Positions 18,370-25,304 of a DNA stretch of 25,304 bases are shown in pieces (position 1 is the first letter of the stretch; every line of letters starts with the position of its first letter). The notes under the pieces are model-generated. The model worked only from the letters and a program-made list of their open reading frames with translations. It searched no databases and had not been told where the DNA came from. The position numbers and the translations under genes were made by a program. Source of the DNA: Plantago elongata (Eukaryota > Streptophyta > Magnoliopsida > Lamiales > Plantaginaceae); assembly GCA_036897095.1 (NCBI GenBank), contig JAYMSP010002260.1, forward strand, positions 1 through 25,304. The letters run 5' to 3'.

Positions 18370-18976
18370 TGTTAGACAAACTGTTTAAACAAATGTTGCT
18401 CCAAGAATGTTTAGTCTTTTTATCTTACAGGAGTCATCTTATATCAAGAGAGACACCAAAGCATGTGAATCTTATATATCAATATCTGTTGGACTCATGG
18501 AGTGAACAAGACACAAAGGACTCTTGGTAGATAAGATCTTGTTGACTCTTGAAGATAAGGATAAGCATCAAAATCCATGGGCTTGATTCTGTAAGGATTG
18601 AAGATCTATATAAACCTGGTCAAGCTCAACGTGAAGAGTACTTCGTGAAAAGATATCTTTCATGTTTTACTAGTCTTTGAAACATCTAGCTAGATTTTCT
18701 TGATAGATTGATTTAGAATAATTCTGTTCTGACTAATGTTTTGTGATTCAAGTGTCTTGGATCTTTTTGTACATCATCTATTATTTAGTGGATATTTGAC
18801 ATCAGATGCCGGTGGGTATATATCTCAATACGTGCTAGAATCATTTATGTGGGTTGTTCTGTTTTATTCCGCTGCATATTTATTTACTGTGTTACACAAA
18901 CTGTTGCATCAACATTAATACCAACATACGTGAAAACAACACTGAAGTACAAAGTCCCGGGTCATTTATTCTTTCA
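18370..18976 (+). repeat. Probable 5' LTR of the second-type copia element
   Basis: TGTTAGACAAAC to TTCTTTCA, about 607 bp, ending one base before a primer-binding-like site. It contains TATATAAAC near 18606 in a promoter-like setting. The left boundary is a guess from TG and length because no second copy is in the window. Confidence 0.5.
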
Positions 18977-18977
18977 A

Positions 18978-18990
18978 TTGGCATCAAGGG
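18978..18990 (+). other. Primer binding site of the second-type copia element
   Basis: TTGGCATCAAGGG resembles the usual TTGGTATCAGAGC complement of initiator tRNA-Met, with two or three changes, 60 bp upstream of gag. Confidence 0.65.
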
Positions 18991-19036
18991 CCATGCACTT
19001 AACTGATAAGTGTGTTGGACTTTTGTACTTGCTAAG

Positions 19037-19325
19037 ATGAATCCTAATAATTCAAATTCGAACAGTTTACCGATTTTGGATAGTTCAGATTATCACTATT
19101 GGAGCATTCGTCTAAGAACACATATCAAATCAATTGATATGCGAGCTTGGAAAACTATGATAGATGGTTACAAACTTTCACTACAAAGGTCTGACAAAGG
19201 TGGAATGTTATTAACAAACCCGAAAGTTAATGGATTGAGGATGACTGGAGAGATGCATCTCATAATGAGAGGGCCCTCAATGCAATTTTTTGCAATATTG
19301 ACCCCACATGTTTACGCTCATTCAG
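19037..19325 (+). pseudogene. gag: copia gag N-terminal fragment
   Basis: ATG 19037 begins M-N-P-N-N-S-N-S-N-S-L-P-I-L-D-S-S-D-Y-H-Y-W-S-I-R-L-R-T-H-I-K-S-I-D-M-R-A-W. The D-x-x-Y-W-x-x-x-(M/L)-x-x-x-(L/I)-x-S-(I/L)-D-x-x-x-W arrangement is the N-terminal hallmark of copia Gag. Further on, N-A-I-F and I-D-P-T-C appear in a shifted frame (about 19280-19310), so a frameshift lies near 19270. Only about a third of Gag is left before the deletion joins it to integrase. Confidence 0.8.
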
Positions 19326-19848
19326 AATTGTTCAATTTTTAGATGATTTTACAAATTTTCTTCGGACTTTTCCTCTAGCCAGAAAATCTGACGTGTTTGA
19401 CAAATTTATTCTATTACATAATCATATCCATACCTAGTTTCGATCCTTTATCAAAACTATCCAATGTGACAATGGGGTGAGCATAATAATTATCAGTTTA
19501 CCAATTTTTGTCAAACTAATGGGAAATCCTTTCATCTTTCTTGCCCTCATATTTCTTCTCTGAACTAAAAATTCGCTCTATAAACAATATCATTAGGACT
19601 CTTCTTACGCATGCATCTATGCCTCTTTCCTTTTGGCATCATGCCTTGCAATATGGCTACCTACTCGCTTAATATTCTACCTAGCAAACTCCTTGATCAT
19701 GTATCTCCTTTAGAACGCTTGTATAATTGCACACCCTCATATTCTCACTTACGTGTTTTTTGTTATTTGTGCTACCTCTTGATCCCTCCATTACCATCCA
19801 TCAATTGCATGCTCGATCCTCACCATATGTTTTTTGGGGTATCCGGAT
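19325..19848 (+). pseudogene. pol: copia integrase core fragment, fused to gag by deletion
   Basis: Readable in changing frames: F-L-D-D-F-T-N-F-L-R-T-F-P-L-A-R-K-S-D-V-F-D-K-F, I-K-T-I-Q-C-D-N-G (catalytic Asp), C-P-H-I-S-S, then the 100-codon open stretch from 19611 with N-M-A-T-Y-S-L-N-I-L-P-S-K-L-L-D, Y-S-H-L-R-V-F and M-F-F-G-V-S. The P-H-T-x-x-Q-N-G-x-x-E block is mutated. It ends at the reversed LTR boundary. Stops near 19434 and 19562 and frame shifts make it dead. Confidence 0.82.
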
Positions 19849-21222
19849 TGTTGGTCCAGATAACGGCAAAGGAAAAGACTAGAGGAGGGGGGGGGGGGGG
19901 GGGGGGGGGTTGAATAGACTTTTCAAAATTTTATCGATAAACATTATTTCTCAGAAACAGGTGGGTTATTGATACTAAAATTCAGAGAGTGAAAGACTTA
20001 AGCGATAGATAAATGAGATTGTGCTTTGCAGTAGTAATTGTGTGTGGGTGTTGTGCTGGAATGTAAATACAAAATAAGTAAATAACACAGCAAGTATAGT
20101 GGTATCTAGAGGTGGCGTAATCCTCCAACTAGTCCACTTCTGCCTTTCTGAGACCTGCAATTCAATAGAACAGACAATTGAGTTTTCCTTACAATATATC
20201 CTATTCTAAGATCCCTACAAACAGATGGTTCCCAACCAAATGTTCTTCCTGAGTTGTTCCCCAGCTCCTAGAGCCAAGTACTTCCTGTACTTAAGATAAC
20301 CTTCGACATAGTCCTTGATTTCCCAAATCAAGTACTTCATATACTCCATGACTTAATTGTGTTGGTTATATGTTGATTGTCAAGAAAGCTTCTCGTATAA
20401 CTTTCCATCTATATCTTCAGAGAGCTTAGAAGAGACAACACTACTTGATACACTTATTCAATGTATGGTTGGTTCTCTTTTACTAACCCAAGTAATTGGT
20501 ATCCATTTTGGAGAAGGAGCTTCATAAAGGGTATCCGAAAGTTCAACTATTTCACGAATGATAATCTCTTGTTATAGGTTCAGGAAACATAGAACTACTA
20601 GTGATTTTTCAAGCTTATTAGTCGCAACAGAAAGCTTAGAGAATGGTAGTGAGATGATTCAAAGAATACTTTGCTTGGTAATTAGATAAGAGCATAGTTC
20701 GTGTGTGTATTTCTCAGTTTCTAAGTGGTGATATTTATAGATGAATATGAGAGTCGTTTGAATAGTATCCGTCAGACCTTCTCAAAATTCAATGGAATGA
20801 TATCTCAAAATGAGTACTCAGAAGTTCCTTTCTCATTTTTTAGAGAGGACTATGCATCAAGCGATTTTCCAGCCGGTGTAATTAATGCATCGTACTATTT
20901 CTTGTCATGTAGTCTCAACGGACACATGAGCCTTTTTGAAAGCTAGCATGCTCCTGAACTCAGCGATGTCTTATGTTCAGAGACTTGTTAATTATGTGCA
21001 ATATATACACCATACAATATGCTTTCCTATCATAGTCTATATGAGGAGACATAACCTTTTTTCTTCATAAACTTGTGCAATCTTGAGTCTTCAATCTTCG
21101 ACTAAAATCCATTGCTAGGATTCTTCTTCATGGCCTTCTTCGAAATATATAATTACATCAGAGATCTAATAATCCTTTTACAAGTTTTACTAGACTAACA
21201 TACTAATTGATTTCCTCTTTGT
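19849..21222 (-). repeat. 3' LTR of the reverse SIRE-family element, 5'-truncated
   Basis: Plus-strand TGTTGGTCCAGAT at 19849 is the reversed LTR end. Homology to the other LTRs runs through the TATA box (20732-20739) to GATTTCCTCTTT near 21222, then stops; the expected CCTAACA end is absent, so about 95 bp is deleted together with adjoining ORF3 sequence. A run of 23 G (19887-19909) replaces the 13-C tract of the other copies on the opposite strand. Confidence 0.88.
19887..19909. repeat. 23-base poly-G tract in LTR
   Basis: An uninterrupted run of 23 G about 40 bp from the LTR end. The same site is 13 C in the two forward LTRs (14932-14944 and 24564-24576). It could form G-quadruplexes. Its exact length may be affected by sequencing error. 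Confidence 0.9.
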
Positions 21223-21329
21223 CTATTAGACTGGCTAAGACAGTGATGTTGCTTGATAGTCTTTTCTCTGAAGAACTTGTGCACTTCATTAGAACTTCAT
21301 GCTGAAGTTGAGGGTACGATGCTTAAAGC
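21223..21329 (-). pseudogene. Start of the post-array ORF3 exon in the reverse copy
   Basis: Minus strand G-C-T after the acceptor reads A-L-S-I-V-P-S-T-S-A then TGA; it aligns by position with A-Q-V-L-P-V-I-D at 7171 in the + copy. About 100 bp remain before the truncated LTR. Confidence 0.5.
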
Positions 21330-22041
21330 CTGACAAAGAAAGCATTCTTTTAGTTTCAAAGACTTAGAAATATCTGAGTTTGAAGGATGAATTCACTTTC
21401 TGAATTACCTGAGTTTGAACTGCAGGATAAGAAGGGTCTACCATATGATTGGCAACCTAAGATACTTCATTGCGAGGTTGAGACACAATAGTCTATTCTT
21501 CAACAACTTCTCTTTTGATTTGAACCTGAGAATAAAAATTAATACATTAAATGGATTGATCAGAGAAATTTGTTTTTACAAACACTTGTTGTTATCTGAG
21601 ATTTTACTTACGTTCGGTTGGGGAGACTCAGAAACAACTTGTTCAGAGTCTTGTGCAGTCTCTGGAACTTTCTCTTTTGATGAAGCTAGGAGAGCTTCAT
21701 CAATATCCATTAGCTCAGAAGGAGTCGCAACACTTCCTTCTGGCGCCATTACTTCATCTTGAGACTAAGAAAGTAAACAATGTAAAATTAAGAATAAGCA
21801 AGCGAAAAGGTAAAATTGCCAACTTTCTAAAGAATTTTAGCAAACGTTCGATGAAGAAGGCTCATCTTCTTGTTCTTTAGAAACCTTGAAGGTCTCAGGC
21901 TATTCATTTTAGCTTGTGATGTTTCCATCACTTGCTCTTCTTCCTCAGTTTATGCCTGTCAGAAACATTTATTAAGTTGGAACATTTAATAAATTTTACA
22001 AGCTTAGTAAGGAATTTCCACTTCTCAGAGACTGATTATAC
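21330..22041 (-). other. ORF3 intron/mini-exon array, four introns, reverse copy
   Basis: Read on the minus strand, introns are 22041-21956 (86 nt), 21845-21765 (81), 21611-21526 (86) and 21408-21330 (79). Donors are G|GTATAATC, C|GTTTGC, C|GTAAGTAA and G|GTAATTCA; acceptors CTGACAG, TTCTTAG, TTCTCAG and TTGTCAG. Exons between them are 110, 153 and 117 nt. The 153-nt exon equals in length the + copy exon at 6736-6888, is fully open, and shares the pattern P/L-M-(E/D)-I-D ... S-x-E-(R/K)-(L/V)-P-E-T-A. The 110-nt exon shares V-M-E-T-S-Q-A with 6545-6652. Other exons carry stops. Confidence 0.78.
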
Positions 22042-22160
22042 CTCTGCAACAGGCTCAGTTTCTTTTAAGTGTTGAGGCTTGGTTAGCCTCTACTTAACTT
22101 TCTGAGGAATTTTTATAGTGCCCTCATTATGAATTTTGGCTTGGTGTAATCACAAGTCAC
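22042..22160 (-). pseudogene. ORF3 exon remnant before the array, reverse copy
   Basis: Minus-strand sequence ending ...GAAACTGAGCCTGTTGCAGAG aligns with the end of the + copy exon at 6354-6461 (CAAGAAAATGAGCTTGTGCAAC). Upstream, near 22160, homology jumps to the pol-ORF3 spacer, marking the about 2.1-kb deletion. It has stops. Confidence 0.5.
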
Positions 22161-22330
22161 ACTTATCGTGGGAGAAGATAAAACCTTTGGACTTATCTTT
22201 TTGAGTTCAAGTCTTGTTTTATGTGTGTTATGATATAAATGGTAAAAGCACATAATCCTAGACATTTTTTGACTTCAGAGAATTGTACTTTTGTACTATT
22301 TTCTCCCCCCTCACGAAAGTGTTATTACAC

Positions 22331-22452
22331 CTATCTGAGTACCTGTCTCAGAGACCACAAATACACTTCCATAGTATCTGAATACCCATTTCAGAAACAT
22401 GGAATTACTTGTACCATAATGCAATAAAGTATCTAGATACCTGTTCCAGAAA
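22331..22452 (-). repeat. Three post-RNase H repeat units with inverted TCTGAA/TTCAGA arms
   Basis: Plus-strand units AGTATCTAGATACCTGTTCCAGAAAC (22429-22452, allowing for edge), AGTATCTGAATACCCATTTCAGAAAC (22373-22398) and CTATCTGAGTACCTGTCTCAGAGACC (22331-22356) are copies of one about 26-bp motif spaced 42-56 bp apart. They sit in the same post-pol position as the degenerate set at 3840-4090. Confidence 0.7.
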
Positions 22453-22496
22453 CTTAGCAACTCTTTGTAACCTTGTTCTCATATTCCTTAGCATCT

Positions 22497-23175
22497 TTTC
22501 AGTTTTTGGGTAGCTCAATCAATCCAAGATTATGCCTCAAATTCAAGAATCTACTTTCTTCCAAGGACTTAGTGAAGATATCTGCAAGTTGGTCTTCCAT
22601 GTCAACCTTAAGTATCTCTATATTGCCCTTTTCAACATGGTGTCTGATGAAGTGGTGTCTAACATCAATGTGCTTGGTTCTAGCATGATACCTGGGATTC
22701 TGAGTAATCGAAATAGCACTTGTGTTGTCACAGAAAATGGGAGTTTTCTCTTCATTGAGTCCATAGACTCTGAGTTGTTCTTGTATCCACAAAATCTGTG
22801 ATGTACAACACACATCGGAAATATATTCAGCCTCTGTGGTAAAAGTAGCAATTGATTTTGCTTCTTGCTAAACCTTGAGATATGTCTAGTTCCCAGATTC
22901 TGATAAGTTCCTGAGGTACTTTTCCTATCAAGCATAGACCCAGCATAGTCAGCATCTGAATAGCCAACTAAACTCAAACCACTATCGTTTAGACACCACA
23001 ATCCGACTTTACAGTTGCTTTAACTTACCTCAATATCTTCATAGCAATGTTGTAGTGTGATTGCATAGGATTTGTCTGAAATCTAGCACACAGACACCAA
23101 CTGCATATTGAATATTAGGTTTCCTTGTAGTAAGGTAGAGAAGTGAACCTATCAATTTCCTATACTTATGTTCTT
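22497..23175 (-). pseudogene. pol: RT C-terminus and RNase H, reverse SIRE-family copy
   Basis: Minus-strand reading: Y-R-K-L-I-G-S-L-L-Y-L-T-T near 23150, then G-Y-S-D-A-D-Y-A-G-S-M-L-D-R-K-S-T-S, the T-E-A-E-Y block, I-F-C-D-N-T-S-A-I-S-I-T, H-I-D-V-R-H-H-F-I-R and D-I-F-T-K-S-L, ending L-P-K-N stop at 22499. Catalytic Asp, Glu and Asp of RNase H are all present. A single frameshift near 22855 separates the open stretches (22618-23001 and 22499-22813). It is closely related to 2993-3886. The 5' side is cut by the forward LTR starting at 23176. Confidence 0.92.
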
Positions 23176-24619
23176 TGTTAGGAATATCTTTTAGTATTTT
23201 CGTTCAATCACCATGTAACTTATCTTTAGTACAGAAAGGTGACTAGTACTCTTAGTTCACTTGAACATTGTGAAAGAGGAAATCACTTAGTATGTTAGTC
23301 TAGTTAAACTTGTAATAGGATTTCTAGGTCTCTGAATAGAATTTTATATTTTAAAAAGGCCGTGTAGAAGGATCCTAGCAATGGAGTTTAATCAAAGATT
23401 TGAAGACTGAAGATTGCACAAGTTTGATGAAGACACAAAGGATTAGTCTCCTCAGACAGACCATGTTCAGAAAGCGTATTGTGTAATGCATTTGGCACAA
23501 TACACCTCTCTGAATATATGACATCAACGAGTTAAGGAACATGCTAGCTTTCCGAAAGGCTCATGTGTCCGTTAAGACTACAGGACACGAAATAGTGTAG
23601 TGTAATAATTACACCGACTGAAAAGTCAATCAAGCTAGCCCTCTCAGAAAAATGAGAATGTGACTTCTGAGTACTCACGAGATATCAAGGGATTGAATTA
23701 TGAAAAGGTCTAATGGATACTATTCAAATGACTCTCAAATTAATCTATAAATATCACCACTTAGAAGCTGAGAAAAATACACACGAACTTCGCTTATACT
23801 TTCAAGTATTCTCTCAAGCATTCATACTGCAATTCTCCAAATGCACTGTTGCGACTATACAGCTTGAAGAATCACTAGTAGTTCTAAGTGTCCTGAACCT
23901 TAACAAGAGTTTGATTATCTGTGAAAGAGTTAAACACTCAAACACCCTTTCTGAAGTTCATTCTCCATAATGGATATCAATACTTAGATCAGAAAGGAGA
24001 TACCTACCCTGTACTGAACAAGTATATTAAGTAGTGTTATCTTCGCAAGATCTCTCGATAAATAGCTGAAAATTTATGTAAGAGAAGCCTGATAACAATC
24101 ATATAACCAACACAATCAAGGCGTTGAGTACAGGAAGTACTTGGTTTGGGAAATCAAGGAAAAGCTCCAAGGTTATCTTGAGTACATGAAGTACTTAGCT
24201 TTAGAAGCTAGGGAACAACTCAGGGGGAACATTTGGTTGGGAACCATTTGTTTGTAGGGATCTTAGAATAGGATACATTGTAAGGATAACTCAATTATCT
24301 ATTGTAGTGAATTCCAGGTCTTAGAAAGGCCGCAGTGGATTAGTTTGAGGATTACGCCACCTCATATACCACTATAAGTAGCTGCGTTATTTACATATTG
24401 TATTTACATTCCAGCATCACACACACACACACACATTATTACTGCAAAGCACATTAACATTTATCTATCCCATAAAGTCTTCCACTCTCTGAATCTATGT
24501 ATCAAAAACCCACAGGTTTATGAGAAAGACTGTTTATCGATGAAAGTTTGAAAAGACTATCCACCCCCCCCCCCCCGATCCCCTTCTAGTCTTTTCCTTT
24601 GCCATTTTCTAGACCAACA
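23176..24619 (+). repeat. 5' LTR of a third SIRE-family element (1444 bp)
   Basis: TGTTAGGAATATC to CTAGACCAACA, matching 13538-14979 along its whole length, and followed by a primer binding site and gag, so it is a 5' LTR. It has the TATA box (23746-23753), the paired hairpin motifs (near 24124 and 24181), an AC repeat (24420-24434) and a 13-C run (24564-24576). It interrupts the RT end of the reverse element; TTCTT before it is the probable target duplication. Confidence 0.94.
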
Positions 24620-24621
24620 AG

Positions 24622-24634
24622 TGGTATCAGAGTA
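24622..24634 (+). other. Primer binding site, initiator tRNA-Met type
   Basis: TGGTATCAGAG two bases after the LTR end is the classic copia primer site complementary to the 3' end of initiator tRNA-Met. Confidence 0.92.
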
Positions 24635-24734
24635 GGAGGTTCCAAAGCCTTCTGCACTAAACGTCGATCCTCCATATAGGTAGAGTTTTTGTCGCTTTAC
24701 GAGGAGGTTCTAATTGTGAGTTAAGTCTGTAGGT

Positions 24735-25136
24735 ATGTCTCTGAGTGATGCTCCGGTTCTTAAACCAGAGAATTACGAGAAATGGAAGAACAACATGATG
24801 CTGCATCTTGAAGTTATCAATGATGAGATGATTTATATCTCCAAGGAAAGCCAATCAAAATCAGACAACTCAAGCACGTGATTGAAGTATATGACAGTCG
24901 CAGAAACACTAACGCTGAAGTTAGTGACACTTCTAGTAGCTATAGTGGTCGTGTTGTTGCTGGAAAAGTTGAGTACGAAGACAAACCTCGTGAACTCTGC
25001 ACATTGCACGATGGCAAGAGGCACAGGTTGGATGGTCAAGCTCGTAACATCATCATTTGATCGACACCTGAGCACATATAGTGCAAATTGTGGTGTGCAA
25101 AGATGACGAAAGTTTCCTGGCAATTGATAGAAGATA
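24735..25136 (+). pseudogene. gag: gag N-terminus of the third SIRE-family element
   Basis: ATG 24735 starts M-S-L-S-D-A-P-V-L-K-P-E-N-Y-E-K-W-K-N-N-M-M-L-H-L, the copia Gag start with its N-Y-x-x-W-K core. After about 40 codons a small deletion near 24850 shifts frame into V-I-E-V-Y-D-S-R-R-N-T-N-A-E-V, then K-P-R-E-L-C-T-L-H-D-G-K-R-H-R-L-D-G-Q-A-R-N-I-I-I and TGA at 25058. Readable Gag fades by about 25130. Gag would form the particle. The first ATG after the leader fits the family. The rest lies beyond the window. Confidence 0.8.
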
Positions 25137-25304
25137 GGGAATATTACAGATGATACCCCTTAAATATCAACCCTTTTCGCATTCGTCCCTCGATTTCAAA
25201 CAATTACAGATTCTCCAAAACAATGTAACTAGCCGAATTCAAAAATTACAGATAGGTCCAAAAGTCAAAGGGCCAGGAGAGAGAAAGGTGATGTGGCGCT
25301 GATG
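25137..25304. other. Unidentified terminal sequence with ATTACAGAT repeats
   Basis: Gag similarity ends and the text changes character. ATTACAGAT occurs at 25143-25151, 25203-25211 and 25245-25253, each followed by a short T/C or purine stretch. It may be the edge of another inserted repeat. I cannot classify it. Confidence 0.35.

Larger units (their letters stand above)
18370..19848 (+). mobile_element. Second-type Ty1/copia element, internally deleted and interrupted
   Basis: A probable 5' LTR (18370-18976) and a tRNA-Met-like primer site (18978-18990) are followed by a gag N-terminus (19037-about 19320) that runs directly into integrase (about 19325-19840). Gag C-terminus, protease and pre-integrase are missing. 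The integrase style (A-R-K-S-D-V-F, Q-C-D-N-G, L-N-I-L-P-S-K-L-L, S-Y-S-H-L-R-V-F) differs from the SIRE-like element and fits another copia lineage. A reversed SIRE-family LTR cuts it at 19848; the rest is not in the window. Confidence 0.78.
19849..23175 (-). mobile_element. SIRE-family element in reverse orientation, partial
   Basis: On the minus strand it reads RT end and RNase H (23175-22497), post-pol repeats, ORF3 intron array (22041-21330), then a 3' LTR missing about its first 95 bp (21222-19849). Relative to the + copy it lacks a segment corresponding to about 4200-6345, which removes the ORF3 promoter region and N-terminal domain. It also lacks everything between the last exon start and the LTR. 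It is inserted in the second-type copia integrase at 19848 and is itself interrupted at 23175 by another SIRE-family LTR. It gives an independent copy for comparing the ORF3 introns. Confidence 0.86.

Noticed and set aside
18736..18918. 60-codon ORF with hydrophobic segments
   Set aside because: It falls inside the probable LTR of the second-type copia element, with no ribosomal or family context.
21415..21762. 115-codon plus-strand ORF
   Set aside because: It lies opposite the minus-strand intron/exon array and spans intron sequence; no motifs.
22532..22801. 89-codon plus-strand ORF
   Set aside because: Shadow of the minus-strand RNase H.
24833..25123. 96-codon minus-strand ORF
   Set aside because: Opposite recognisable copia gag just downstream of a primer binding site.

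Overview
The window is repeat-filled, non-genic plant DNA. I see no intact host gene, rRNA, tRNA, CRISPR array or bacterial operon. It is a nest of decayed LTR retrotransposons. The plant call rests on Ty1/copia polyproteins of the SIRE/Maximus type (plant-specific in my knowledge), initiator-tRNA-Met-like primer binding sites, GT-AG introns of 79-86 nt and a chromovirus-like solo LTR. The style suggests a eudicot; I cannot name the species.

Layout. (1) 1-14979 (+): the 3' part of a very large SIRE-like copia element: gag tail, protease, integrase, a reverse transcriptase with an internal deletion, RNase H, then about 9.6 kb of extra sequence before the polypurine tract and a 1.44-kb 3' LTR. 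The extra region carries a long third ORF (ORF3, 'env-like' by position) with its own TATA-containing upstream region, an N-terminal domain like the 'putative plant transposon protein' family, five small phase-0 introns, an acidic stretch, a tandemly duplicated coiled-coil region and an unrecognised C-terminal domain. A 3106-bp foreign solo LTR (8032-11137, 5-bp target duplication) interrupts it. (2) 14980-16226: a second SIRE-family LTR in opposite orientation, head-to-head with the first. (3) 16227-18217 (+): a small Ty3/gypsy element with one protease ORF and no recognisable reverse transcriptase or integrase. (4) 18370-19848 (+): a different copia element, LTR-PBS-gag fused by deletion to an integrase fragment. 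(5) 19849-23175 (-): a SIRE-family element with truncated 3' LTR, four of the same ORF3 introns, and RNase H. (6) 23176-about 25136 (+): the 5' end of another SIRE-family element: LTR, PBS and gag start. The last about 170 bp are unidentified.

How the parts relate. All genes are pseudogenes; several stops look like C-to-T or G-to-A changes (TGG to TAG/TGA, CAG to TAG, CGA to TGA), as expected of methylated, silenced elements. The most interesting signal is the intron array in ORF3. Two diverged copies in opposite orientations keep introns at matching positions, so the family seems to propagate an unspliced genomic RNA while retaining a multi-intron ORF3 message. Internal promoter-like motifs upstream of ORF3 suggest an alternative or additional route to express it.
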